Below, piece after piece: positions 11,376 to 21,984 of a DNA stretch of 64,000 nucleotides (position 1 is its first letter; each line of letters starts with the position of its first letter). Origin of the DNA: Dactylonectria macrodidyma (lineage: Eukaryota; Ascomycota; Sordariomycetes; Hypocreales; Nectriaceae); contig JAGMUV010000003.1 in assembly GCA_020744425.1 (NCBI GenBank), positions 3,906,001 to 3,970,000 of the forward strand. Reading direction: 5' to 3'. Position numbers and translations under genes: made by a program. Below the pieces are notes generated by a model. It was not told where the DNA came from, ran no database searches, and saw only the letters and a list, made by a program, of their open reading frames with translations.

Positions 11376-14371
11376 GGTGGTTTGAGAGCTGTTTGAGTAG
11401 GTAGTACTTGAGAGTTGAGAGGTTATGGTGTTGAGAACTCGTTGTACCTCGGCTCAAAAAAGCAGGGTATCCAGTCGCTGCTTGTCGATGTTTCTTGGGC
11501 AGGAGAAATACTCAAAAATGTAAAATTCGCGTAGTTTATCTCATGTCATTTGATGATGAATTGTTCATCATTGTCGAAAAACCGAAAGGTCTTGCTCATG
11601 AGCACAATGATGTTTGAGCCCGATATTGAGATGATGCTGAGCTAGAGGCTCGAGGTGGGGTAGCTACGGGATTCATGATACCCCACCAAGGACCATCCCG
11701 TTCAGCGTGAGATGCTTGGTGCCTCAGGAAAGGCCACCGCAACGCACAAATGCTGCCTCAGGCAGAGACTTTTTGCTTCGAGTGCTTGGCTTGCCTTCTA
11801 CACACACATCTTCTTCACTACTATACAGACCCCCTATTCCCTCGTGCCCCAATTAAGCCACCTAGCTAACCCTGCCAGTTCCCGATCCCGTAAGCAACTT
11901 GTCTGTTATCACAACTGGGGTCGACCAGCGGACATGGCCACAAAGCTGCGTGGGGGAAGGGTTTGTGCATGCGTAGCTTCACCAGTCGCCAATTGTATCG
12001 CGGGGATGCCAGCCGGTGTAGAGCTTGGGGAGGAGGCCGGGGATGGAGGGCGCCGTCCATCATCGCAAGCCGCCACCACCGATGCAGTAGCGTCGTGGAT
12101 GGTGGCGATGGCGGTGGTGATGAGTGATGAAACAGAGCTGCCAGCCGCATGGCATGGTGAGCCGCACGTGAAGACGAACCAGCGTTGGTCGCCGGCATGG
12201 ACAGCCATCCGGCCGAGACGACGATGAGGTTAGAGCTGCCAAATGGAAACTGGGCTATTCGATCGTGGGTCTAGCTGATGGGGCGGAGATTGTGGCGCCG
12301 ACCCCATGGTTCACCGTCCATCCAAGTCGCGTTTCTTTATCTTGAGGTGCTCGTGGCCATGGCCGGTTTTTCTTGGCTCAAGATATGCTCGGTACCGCAC
12401 GTCGCAGCTAGCGATCTTTGCTTTGATGCAGACATTCGACTCGCTCGTGGGGTAGCGTAGTGTACAAAGTGAGCCACGCATTACAGCTGGGCCTAAGCTG
12501 TCCGTGGACGTCGGGCATCGGCCGTGTCCGGTCGTGATATCTCTGCGCAAGGCTAGAAAGTCGTCGGACAACGGCGTGATGCAGCCTTGCCGTTCAGCGA
12601 GGGATGGGCGCCGACGGCCCTCGGGTTTGAAGTTTTCATTTCGTTTTCATGCTGATATCGCAGACGATGCGATGACGGCGCGGAAAACGGCCAGGAGAGC
12701 AAATCGTCTCCGATGGTCGGACTGTCCCTCGTGTCAAGATTGATTTTTCACCACACTGAAATTGGGCTGCGTATGTGGTTCGTGGCGACAATGATCCTTG
12801 GATGATGTTTAGAAGTGAAAGAGAGCAAGGCGGCATGGCAGGGTAAATAGACGAGTCTACGGTTGACCGTGGCCGCTGACAAGTGTGACAGTTGCACCTT
12901 CCTCCTTCGCCTTGCTCGCCCGGGCTGGCCCGAGCAGCAGCATCGAAACTGCGACAGCACTTGCCTCCATCGCGACTTCCCCGGATCGACAGTACTGTAG
13001 TAATGAACAGCTTCCCTCCCGAGAAAGGGTGAACTGCTCTGCATGCAGCTTACTTACCTGCCACCCAAGCAAAGGAAGGAAGGCCCACCTCCCGAATGTA
13101 CCTACCGAACATGGCTTCCCGTTCGCCATGAACTCGATTTCGCATTAGGTAACGCCACATTTAAAATCAAGCTCAGAAAGAAGGGAACGCTGAGATAAGA
13201 ACCCTTCCCCGTCACAATCGCAGCCCGCAGCGGATGAAGGGATGGGGCAAGGGCCTGGGGCATCCCTACAAGTGCATGGCAGCTTGCCAGCAACAGCACT
13301 GCATCTGGGAAAATCAAAACGCGGAAGAGGGGATGATCATTGATCGGATAACATCGATCACCATGCATGCAACCCTGCACAAGGGGGGCATCGGGTCACA
13401 CGCGCAGCTTGCCAGAAACACGCATGTTGAATCATGCCCGTGAGTAACAGAAAACGCCTGCTGAGTTAGACAGTCTGATATGCTGCCTTTTTCCTCCCAG
13501 CTCGACGAAATGTCGGAAATTCTACAACCCTTGTCTTTCGCTTGCTGCCCGCGATACTGAACCTCTCTTATCTCGGACCCCTTGCTGAGGAATCCGGGGT
13601 GGCCCATTGTCGAATGCTTGGATTCCCCCTCCCCACAAAGGACGGGCAGAACGGGCGCGAGATAATCCAGCACCTGTTCATGGCTCCCCCGTCTCGCTTC
13701 CGCGAAAATCGACGCACGCCAAGCCCAGGGCTCAGCATTCTTGGTTGAGTTTAAGCATCGAGCACACAACCCGAGGCTCAAGCAACTAGGCACGCCCACT
13801 TCAAAGCCCCAGGTTTCGCAACGAGGCTACCACCTCCCCTACCTGCCCCTATGTAACCCTTACCGTGGATTCACTCTTCAAAAGCCACACTGGCCAACAA
13901 GGTTCTGGGGTGTCAAAATGCACCGCCACACCGTCACGGAGAGACAATTGGTAAGCATGTATTTTTTGTTAGTCATTCCTCGGAAAATAACCCGCGGGAT
14001 CAACGGACGTCAAGCCCATCGCCAGCCGCTCATTGGGTCAAAACGGTAGCCACAATATCTCTCTACCACATAGTACTTACGCAACAAGCATGCCGTGTCA
14101 GGTTGGTGGGAGAGGGGATCAGCAAAAGGTGGCGAGTGTCTTCCCGCGTGATTTGCCTCCCAGAACCAAAGAGCTGCTTCCACGCCATATTGGCATCCGG
14201 TCCTGACGTCCGCTTCCCCACCCTCGAATCCCGGAGGTCTGTTCTGTCCTCCGGCCTCGAGCATCATCCACATCTCCGGAGGGTTTGCTACGTAAAACTC
14301 GGTTGAAAGAATAAGAACGTCAGTCTGCCCTGGCTGATCCCACATGCAACCTGGGACCTTCATCCAGAGCC
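11376..14371. other. Three-kilobase gene-poor region
   Basis: This spacer contains only short overlapping open frames on both strands (for example near 11712-12227 and 13314-13799). None has recognisable similarity or a coherent splice pattern. I found no terminal repeats or transposase remnants. It should include the PPAT promoter at its left end. A non-coding RNA or a poorly conserved small secreted protein gene cannot be excluded from sequence alone. Confidence 0.45.
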
Positions 14372-15193
14372 ATGAAAGGTCCCTTTACCCAGCAGATTCT
14401 GGTACCCCCAGTGTCGATGCCCCCAGTGTCGACCGAGAGCAACGCCAACACTGCGGCCGGCACCAAGATATCGATGCATCTCGCTAAGGGTCCCCCGCGG
14501 CCCTTATCTCGACTGTCCGCCTCCCGGGGCTCCGTCGCCTCCGCCCGCGAAACCGGCCCCGACTCGGGCGTTCGCGCATCATCATCGCCACGCATCGTCC
14601 TCGGGCCGGGCGTCCTGGACCACCTGCCCCAGGAGCTGCGCCGGCTCGGCCTCGCGGCGCCCCTCATCGTCGCGAGCCCGTCGCGCACCGACCTCACCGC
14701 CCGCATCCACGCCATCATCCCGGGCTTCGACAGGTGTGTCTTGGACCCGTCCGTCATTGAGCGGTTCCCCGCCCACAGCATCGACGACGACGAGGCCGTC
14801 GCCGCCATCTCCGGCCGTGATTGCGTCGTCGGCGTAGGCGGCGGTTCCGCTCTCGCCCTCGCGCGGATCATCGCCCTGCGCAAGGGCATCCCGCATGTCT
14901 ACATCCCCACCACCTACAGCGGCAGCGAGTACATGGGCGAAGAGCTCTCATTCAAGGAACCTCAAAGGGATCGCAGGCGTCGCAAGACGAGGACGGCCAG
15001 CCACTCCAAGCCTGTCGGCTCCAAACCCGTCGTCATCATCTACGACGAGGACCTAACCATCAGCATCAGCAGCACCTTGAGGATGACCACGCCCGGCGGC
15101 ACCAATAAACATGGCAGTGCTCATCCAGGTGAGTCTCGCCATCGAATCCAGGACGACGCCCTCTGGAGCTATATGAACCTACCCGGTATCTAG
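14372..15193 (+). pseudogene. Truncated iron-type alcohol dehydrogenase/maleylacetate reductase relic
   Basis: The open frame covers 273 codons, while intact family members have about 350-400. Residues from about 70 to 190 match the NAD(P)-binding half of Fe-ADH/maleylacetate reductases: VVGVGGGSALALARIIALR, then IPTTYSGSE and PVVIIYDEDLT. After the TYSGSE motif the frame becomes Arg/Lys-rich nonsense for about 35 residues. In the +1 frame of the same stretch an EDG-containing segment resembles what the family has there, so a pair of compensating indels is likely. Past position 15090 the expected SGINAMAHA-like segment survives only in a shifted frame. The metal-binding histidines and whole C-terminal domain are absent, and no continuation is found downstream. 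The first ~70 residues are atypical and probably not part of the ancestral protein. I read it as a decayed gene; a miscalled splice site or assembly error is the alternative. Confidence 0.6.
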
Positions 15194-16017
15194 CGTCCCT
15201 CCCACCACACCCTTCGCCATTTTATCTGTCACGGCATGAATTCCCAATTCCCAGCCTCACATCACATCACGCAATGCTACCGCCACTATACCCATCAGTA
15301 TACCCATCAGCCGTAATTTCCCCCAGAATGCTTGATGCGAAGCGATACCCAGCAGCCAAAAGGAAACGAAAAGCGCCATTCAAGAAATTGTCGTTGGTGT
15401 TCTAGGGTCCAAGCCTTTATTAGAAGTGCTAACTGGCCCCCTTAACAGTAGGAAGCAGCTGCCCCCGTTGGTCTGTCACCTGCTGGCGTCGAGTCACACC
15501 ATTGAGATTAATGCGATCCGCAAGACCTGCAAGATAGACATGGACGTCACCATCCAGAGTCTACTTTCCTTGTTAGTCAGTCCACCAGATGCCCGGTCTT
15601 ACCTGAAATAGTCAAGATATCCGCCGCCATCATCGCTACCGGGTCGGCATCAGCTCTGTCGCGTCAGCCATTTATCACGAATGTCATTCTCTGAGCATAT
15701 CTCACCCTCAAGGCGTCCGGATCAACTTGGACATGCCAGGACGGTGGGCTCGCCAACGCTACGCCAGCATCAACGGACCAGGACGCAGAGGTCAACGAGA
15801 TACAATTTCACGTTGGATCCCCCTGTCTATCCCTGCTAGATAGAGCATCTATATAGGCCGTCAGGTCAAGGTCTACCAGTCCAACAGCTCTCGCCATGGA
15901 GACAGGACCCGGCGACAGTGTGGCTGTGGCAAGTGTCAACAGCCATATCTCAAAATCGAAACGAATCACAACACGAATTAATGACCAAAAGAATCAGAGG
16001 AGCCATGGAAGCTTTCA

Positions 16018-16061
16018 CTATATGTAGAACCAATACACAAAAGCGTTCTACATGCATATAG
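16018..16061. repeat. Inverted repeat, 13-bp interrupted arms
   Basis: CTATATGTAGAAC at 16018-16030 is matched by its reverse complement at 16045-16061, where a 4-base ATGC insertion interrupts the second arm. The uninterrupted core is a 9-bp arm (ATGTAGAAC/GTTCTACAT) around a 14-base loop. It lies about 210 bp past the JIP5 stop codon and could form a hairpin in a long JIP5 3' transcript, or be a relic of a miniature element. Confidence 0.6.
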
Positions 16062-16082
16062 CTAGCTCTCTCATCGAGCTAG
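16062..16082. repeat. Inverted repeat CTAGCTC/GAGCTAG
   Basis: Perfect 7-bp arms at 16062-16068 and 16076-16082 flank a 7-base loop. It follows directly on the preceding inverted repeat, so the two hairpins would stack in tandem. Confidence 0.55.
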
Positions 16083-16274
16083 TTACACACACTAGTCATA
16101 TAAGCTAATCTACGCCTGTTCCAATGACAAAAGTAAATGTCCAGCTCTTGTAGTGCGTGGTCAAGTCACCAACACGGTCTTTTTTTCGTAATCGCGGAAT
16201 CTTCAAGTTCCGACATCCCAGGGTATCACAGAGCCGTCATCCGTAGTACAGATTGTTCCTCCTCAAGGTTCGTC

Positions 16275-17613
16275 TCAATCCAAGCCCTCGAAGCCCATGA
16301 TTCCATGAGCCCCCATTGGCCCTAGCTTGTTGTTTTGAACCTCCTTGCGCCTCTTTGCTCGGCGCTTCATTTCCTCCACTCGCTCTTGGTCGCTGTCATC
16401 GCTGTCGCTGTCGCTCTCGGCAGCGCGCTTGCCGCTTTGTTCCTCCTCCTCCTCGCTATCGTCGTCCGAGTCCGAGTCTTCGTCATCATCATCCGCTTGG
16501 AGTTCCGACAGCTCTTCCCAGAGCTTGACCGTCTTGCCGCCTGCACTGATGAGCCGGTTCTCCGAGTCAAAAGCAAGCGACACAACGCTTTCCATGTGGT
16601 CGTGTCGAAGATTGATGGACACGTCGACTTCTCTTCGAATCAAATCGACGATTCTGAGACTGCCGTCGCCAACACCACACACAACCTTCTTGCCGATTCC
16701 CAGCTCCTGCGGCACCAGAGCTACGGAGTCAATGCTCTCGCCGCCGCCCTTCCTATCACCATCCACGATGATTCTCTCTTGTTGGTCGTCCCATGCGCCC
16801 TTGTCCCACAGCGTGAGCACACCAGAGCCAGATCCAATGGCCAACACACCGTTGTTGCGGTTATTTTTGGGACCCATGCCAGGAACGAAGCACGAGGTAA
16901 GCAACTCATCCTCCTGGTCCTCGCTGCGCACAAGCACGCCCCTTCGGACATCAGTGACAGCGAGAGTCGTTCCACCCGTGCTGACCCATTGTTTCGGGAA
17001 CCCGCTGGTACTATCCTTGGTTGGAGGTAGAGGGGTGATGGAGGAGACGTAATCGGCGTGGGGGAAATGGGTCTGCGCAGGCTTCTTTCCGGGGGCACCA
17101 TCGCGAAGATCGATGATATGCAGGGCGCCCGAGTCGGTCGCGAGCAGGAGGCTCTGTGGGTTGAGGGCATGGAGCAGGGTCGGGGCGTCGGGCATAGTAG
17201 TCGTGGAAGTAATTGCGAGCTTGGAGATGACGCGCCCAGTAGCAGAGTCAAAGTGTTTGACGAGTGAGTCCGTTCCGGCAGAGAACATGGCTGTTTTACA
17301 CCCGTTAGCAAACTTTGACAGTGGCAATCTTTTTCTCGAATTGGGACACACCGGAGCCGTCATGCGCATATACCACGGAGCGGCAGCTTCCCTTGTGTCG
17401 CCTCGTCTTCCAGACAGTATCAATCATTCCCTTGCCATCGCTCAATACGCTGGTGTCACCGTCGGCGCTGTCGTCGGACGAGTTACCAGGCGGCAGTCTA
17501 AACGTTTCAACATGACCGCTAGCCAAGCCAACAGTGAGCAGGGGCTCAGTGGGGTGGAGGGCGGTGGTGAAGACGTCCTCCTGAAGGGGAAGCGTGCAGG
17601 TGTTCTCAAACAT
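16275..17613 (-). CDS. JIP5: WD repeat protein JIP5 (ribosome biogenesis)
   Basis: This is the homologue of yeast Jip5 and human WDR55, a nucleolar WD40 protein implicated in 60S ribosomal subunit assembly. Exons are 17352-17613 and 16275-17290, giving 425 aa. The start is the first ATG, at [10 protein letters not shown], the conserved family N-terminus; the frame further upstream lacks an ATG. WD-type blades fill residues 1 to about 340, including [16 protein letters not shown] near the start, the [14 protein letters not shown] segment just after the intron, and a terminal [13 protein letters not shown] blade. The C-terminus is a strongly acidic tract (D/E/S runs) followed by a basic KRRAKRRKE segment that could act as a nuclear or nucleolar signal. 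The 61-bp intron has a GTGTGT donor and a TGCTAAC branch. Length and layout match fungal JIP5 proteins. Confidence 0.92.
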
Positions 17614-18491
17614 TGCGATTTTGGCACCGGGTCGGCAACGGATCGGCGGTGGGAAGACGAGTCGAGATGCGACGGCCAATAGCTGATGGATATGAATAGA
17701 GGTGTATTCAATTATCTCATGGGAGCCGTGTCAGTGGCTGAGGGGTAATTGCTGCCTCTCGTACAGCTTCCGTCCAAAGCCTTAGAAGGTGAATGTTGCT
17801 AAAGAGTCTGACCGTGCTGGTTTTGTTGCATGTCGGGAAAAATATGAAGCTCGGGCGATGTCTACTGTGCGATTACAGACAGTATGTCTTCCAGTATGCA
17901 CTGTAATCTGCAAATACCCTGTATCATTGTAACAAGAATATTTGATCGAAACCTTGACATGATTCGAAATGGTTTCTTTGAATAGGTCTGGTTCTAGATA
18001 GCTATGAGTCACAAAGCTAGATACCCATTTCTGGTCAATTGCGAGTCGAACCACACGACGCTCAGTTAAACAGCTGCGATGCGAGAATCCACCAATTTTA
18101 CTTGCACCTAGAATGATAGCCAAAGACATTGCCCAAAGCTTGTATCTAGAAACGCAACAAAGAAGCAAATCTCCAAATACCGTTTGCATCGGGTAGATCC
18201 TGTTAGGATACAGCTCTATTGCGCTTCTCGACGACATTTAATAAAGTCCTTCAACGTGGAGTTTGTTCTGATGACTCGATTGGTGGGGGCGTGGTGCAAC
18301 TGTGTCAGTCCCCGGATAATATACATCGTTTTTACTCTTCTCAAGGTTCCAACACAGTGCTCGCATTCCCTAGCACCTGCCACCTGGAACAGGTACCTTG
18401 CCAACAACTTCTAGCGAATTTGGTAAAACACCACCAACCTCCCAATTTTTTTCAACGACTTCTCGTCATACCTTCATTACCACTCGCCTCA
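17614..18491. other. Divergent promoter region between JIP5 and the chitinase
   Basis: The JIP5 (-) and chitinase (+) genes diverge from this 880-bp spacer. It is AT-rich between about 17900 and 18450 and holds no recognisable gene. Both promoters must lie here. Confidence 0.5.
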
Positions 18492-19829
18492 ATGCGCGTA
18501 TCGGGAATTTGTAGCATCTGGCTCTTGGCACAGTCAGCGACGGCAGCTGTTGCCTCCACAATGGAACCACTTCGGTGCATTATGTACCTGACCGGGTAGA
18601 GTTGACCTTCTCATCACTTTCTCTCCCCTGTACCCACGAGCCTAATATAGGATGAACTGAAGCTAACAAGCAACTTATGTGGAACTGTTAGGCAGCATAA
18701 TGTTATTCCTGCCAAAGATGCCGTTGCTGATATCACCCATGTCATACTTGCCTTTATGCGGTCTGAGATTTTCAATGTTGATGAAACGCCTTCAGAGTTT
18801 CCGCTGTTTACAACCATCGGAGAGGCCCGTTCTAAGTTCGCGCCGGGAACCAAGGTCACGGTAGCTATTGGAGGGTGGGGCGACAACCACGGCTTTGAAG
18901 TAGCAGCTAGAAGTGACACTTCGAGAGCACGATGGGCGAAGCAGGTGGCTGCCATGGTTGAAGCAGTTGGTGCAGATGGCGTGGATGTTGACTGGGAGTA
19001 TCCAGGGTATGAATCTTTATTTCCTGTGTTTGGATAGGTGACCTGAGTCTCAGACTGACAATGACTTAGTGGAAATCGGGATGATTACAAACAGATCCCC
19101 AATTCAGAACGTGAATGGGAGATCGAGGCCTTTGTCTCTCTCATCGAGCAGCTCCGTGCCGCTTTGAGTCCGGGCCGAATTCTTTCCATCGCAGTGCCCG
19201 GCAAGGAAGTTGACTTGATGTCTTTCACTTCCTCGACCGTGCCTAGAATCGTTAAACAGGTCGACTTTCTCAATATCATGACATACGATCTAATGAACCG
19301 CCGCGACACGGTCACTAAGCACCACAGCGGTGTCACCGACTCGCAAGATGCGATTCAGCGTTATATCGACCGCGGTGCCCCGCCCCACCAAGTCAACCTT
19401 GGGCTTGGATACTACGTCAAATGGTTCCTGACGCAGCAGTGCAATGTAGATGACCCACGCGGCTGTCCTACGCAGATGCTTGAGGACCCAGTCACCGGGG
19501 CCGACATGGGTAAGACAGGTGCATTTAGCTGGCACGACGAGACGCCTGAGGAGCTGGTCGACTCGTTTGCACGTGCGCAAGCCGATGGCAGCTACGATGA
19601 CGACGGGAGCTACTCGTACTGGGATGAACGGGAGTGGCGGTGGTGGTCGTTCGACACGGTGGAGTCGATTCGGCACAAGATGGAAGACGTTGTCCCACGG
19701 CTCAAAGTGGGGGGAGTGTTCGCCTGGGGCCTTGGAGAGGACGCTCCCAGATTCGAGCACCTCGAGGCTACCATTGAGGGAATTCGTAAGCACCGCGGCA
19801 CGAGTGCAGCTCATAAGGACGAGCTATGA
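18492..19829 (+). CDS. GH18 chitinase with signal peptide and C-terminal KDEL
   Basis: This glycoside hydrolase family 18 enzyme is expected to cleave beta-1,4-linked N-acetylglucosamine polymers. Exons 18492-18595, 18692-19006 and 19070-19829 give 392 aa. Residues 1 to about 22 form a signal peptide. The substrate-binding SxGG-like motif appears as VAIGGWGD. The catalytic signature DGVDVDWE lies at about 130-137 with the proton-donor Glu intact and is followed by the exon 2/3 junction in the PGG sequence. MTYDLMNRRD and GVFAWGL complete the barrel. There is no chitin-binding or CFEM module. The last residues are HKDEL followed directly by the stop, an ER-retrieval signal, so the enzyme may be retained in the secretory pathway rather than exported. 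An endo-N-acetylglucosaminidase activity on glycoproteins is a possible alternative. Intron 1 has a weak GTAGAG donor, but the YLTGQHNV sequence restored across it is family-typical. Confidence 0.88.
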
Positions 19830-20739
19830 GCTATCTGGACCGCGGCTACGAAAGCGCGGTTAGGATGTGGTGAGGACGATGGGATGACCAACGGTCATCC
19901 CGAAAGACAATTGGCCAGCGCATGATGCAGCTAGTTGATAGCAGCCGTTGCAACGGCTTTCGGCTCCTCAATTGATCTTTTGGTTCAACAATCCTAGAGC
20001 TCACTTGCTTGCCTAGACGAGTGATAGCTAGGGTCTGGTCTGTGATCGACGACTCCGCAACCTTGAACGAATCACACGCAGCCGATACTACACGCAGCCG
20101 ATGCTACACGTGCAATAGTACCCAACCCCGGCATCTCAGCTCGGTTAGTCTAATGCAATATAGGCCATGTTCGCATGGTGTTTCCCCTCTACTCTAGCCC
20201 TCCAACGATAGCCGTAGTCCCCCCACACGTGTCCGCGCTGCTCCCAACCTCAAGCTTGCCCTCAAGCTTGAAACCTTGTTTATCGAACAGGCACCAGGCT
20301 GCGATCGTCGCCAATTCAAGTCTCTTGGGCCGGCCGACTATGCCTCTCTCATCTACCGAAGCCCGGGCGGACACCCGCGTCGGGCGAGGGTCCGGATCGG
20401 CCTTTGCATGGTGCCTCGCTCATGTCCGTGGGATTCGAGCTATGGGAAAACGACGTCAACCCCGGGGGCCCTGAAGCTTCCCAAAGAGGCTTATCCCACG
20501 CGGATCGTCGCTTTCTGTTGTACCGCCCATAAGAGCTCCGACTGCCCGTGGGATTCTTGCTGGACTTGTTTGTCTGTCCCAGCCAGCTTCGGCCTCATCA
20601 GTTCTCCATCCTAGGTCTTTTGTGTTGTGATAGCTCCTCGTGGCTGTTCCCGGGCCTTGCTTTCACTCGTCCCTTTTGCGAAGACGCCTCGATTGACTCG
20701 TTTCCCCTCTGCGAAGCGACCTCAATCGACCTCTCCAAG
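19830..20739. other. Spacer before the GDPD gene
   Basis: This contains the GDPD promoter and leader. A short direct repeat (ACACGCAGCCGAT, twice) lies near 20075-20105, and an imperfect repeat of a TGCGAAG(A/C)GCCTC(G/A)AT-like unit lies at 20680-20730 just before the start codon. The reading frame is open upstream of the ATG to 20548 but contains no other ATG there. No further gene is seen. Confidence 0.5.
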
Positions 20740-21984
20740 ATGCGTTTCACCGCTTCCCTCGTGGCCGGCCTTGCGGTCGTGAGCTCCGTCTCGGCCGCCC
20801 CGCAGACTGGCAAGTACAAGGTCAAGCCCATCACGCAGATCGAGCTGGGCCCGCGGCCGTACTACCTCGTCGACAACATGGACGAGGGCTCGCTGAAGAA
20901 GAAGCTGCAGTCGTGCTCCAACAACAAAATGAAGCGGTCGGACTGGTCAATTGGCCACCGTGGAGGCGCGCCTCTGCAGTTCCCAGAGCATTCTCGCGAG
21001 TCCAACCTCGCTGGTGCTCGCATGGGCGCTGGACTTCTTGAGTGCGACGTCGCCTTCACCAAGGATCGCCAGCTCGTGTGCCGACACAGCCAATGCGACC
21101 TGCACACGACGACCAACATCGTCAACATCCCCTCGCTCAACAAAAAGTGCACCAAGCCCTTCCAGGCCGCTGCTAACGGCAAGGCGGCGACGGCCAAGTG
21201 CTGCACCAGCGACATCACGCTCAAGGAGTTCAAGACGCTGTGCGCCAAGATGGATGGCTTCAATGCGAGCGCCACAACACCTGAAGCCTTCCTCGAGGGC
21301 ACCCCGAACTGGCGCACCGACCTGTACGCGACCTGCGGGACGGTCCTCAGCCACAAGGAGCACATTGCGTTGGTTGACTCGCTGGGCCTCAAGTTCGTTC
21401 CCGAGCTCAAGACGCCCGAGGTGGCCATGCCCTTCCAGGGCGACTACACGCAGGCCAAGTACGCGCAGCAGCTCATCGACGAGTACCGCGAGATGGGCAT
21501 CAAGCCGTCGCGCGTGTGGCTGCAGAGCTTCCTGTACGACGACATCCTGTACTGGCTGAAGCACGAGCCCAAGTACGCCAAGCAGGCCGTTTTCCTCGAC
21601 GAGAGCGGCGACACGCCCGAGACCTTTGTCACGGCCGTTCAGAACCTCACCCGCTACGCCCGCGACGGCGTGCCCATCGTCGCCCCTCCCCTCAACTACC
21701 TCGTCACGGCCAAGAACGGCAAGATCGTGCCCAGCGCCTACGCGAAGAAGGCCAACAAACTGGGCCTCGGCATCATTTCCTGGAGCTTGGAGCGATCTGG
21801 TCCGCTGGCTAACGGAGCCAACGGCGACTACTACTACAACTCCATCACTGACGTCGTCAATAACGACGGCGACATGTTCACCCTGATTGATGTGCTCTGG
21901 CGCCAGATTGGCATCATCGGGCTCTTCTCCGACTGGAGTGCCACGGCGACCTACTATGCCAACTGCTTCGGAATCAATGTCTAA
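20740..21984 (+). CDS. Secreted glycerophosphodiester phosphodiesterase-like protein
   Basis: The intronless gene encodes 414 aa of the GDPD family, whose members hydrolyse glycerophosphodiesters to an alcohol and glycerol 3-phosphate. Residues 1-19 ([10 protein letters not shown]...VSAA) are a clear signal peptide, so the protein enters the secretory pathway. The catalytic pattern is visible: GHRGG with His73-Arg74, [20 protein letters not shown] with Glu101 and Asp103, then CRHSQCD with His116. Where many bacterial enzymes have PEN and HD, this protein has PEH and HS; from memory this is characteristic of a fungal secreted subgroup rather than a sign of inactivation. Several cysteine pairs suit an extracellular disulfide-bonded protein. 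GC-rich third positions suggest good expression. A role in phosphate or lipid-derived glycerol scavenging is a family-level inference. Confidence 0.85.
   Translation: MRFTASLVAGLAVVSSVSAAPQTGKYKVKPITQIELGPRPYYLVDNMDEGSLKKKLQSCSNNKMKRSDWSIGHRGGAPLQFPEHSRESNLAGARMGAGLLECDVAFTKDRQLVCRHSQCDLHTTTNIVNIPSLNKKCTKPFQAAANGKAATAKCCTSDITLKEFKTLCAKMDGFNASATTPEAFLEGTPNWRTDLYATCGTVLSHKEHIALVDSLGLKFVPELKTPEVAMPFQGDYTQAKYAQQLIDEYREMGIKPSRVWLQSFLYDDILYWLKHEPKYAKQAVFLDESGDTPETFVTAVQNLTRYARDGVPIVAPPLNYLVTAKNGKIVPSAYAKKANKLGLGIISWSLERSGPLANGANGDYYYNSITDVVNNDGDMFTLIDVLWRQIGIIGLFSDWSATATYYANCFGINV

Larger units (their letters stand above)
15194..16274. other. Spacer with inverted repeats near 16.0 kb
   Basis: This lies between the dehydrogenase relic (+) and the 3' end of the JIP5 gene (-). 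No coding frame of note is present. The direct repeat TACCCATCAG occurs twice near 15290-15310, and two hairpin-forming inverted repeats lie at 16018-16082. Confidence 0.5.

Noticed and set aside
20548..20739. 64-residue N-terminal extension of the GDPD protein
   Set aside because: There is no ATG in this part of the frame, and the ATG at 20740 starts a textbook signal peptide.
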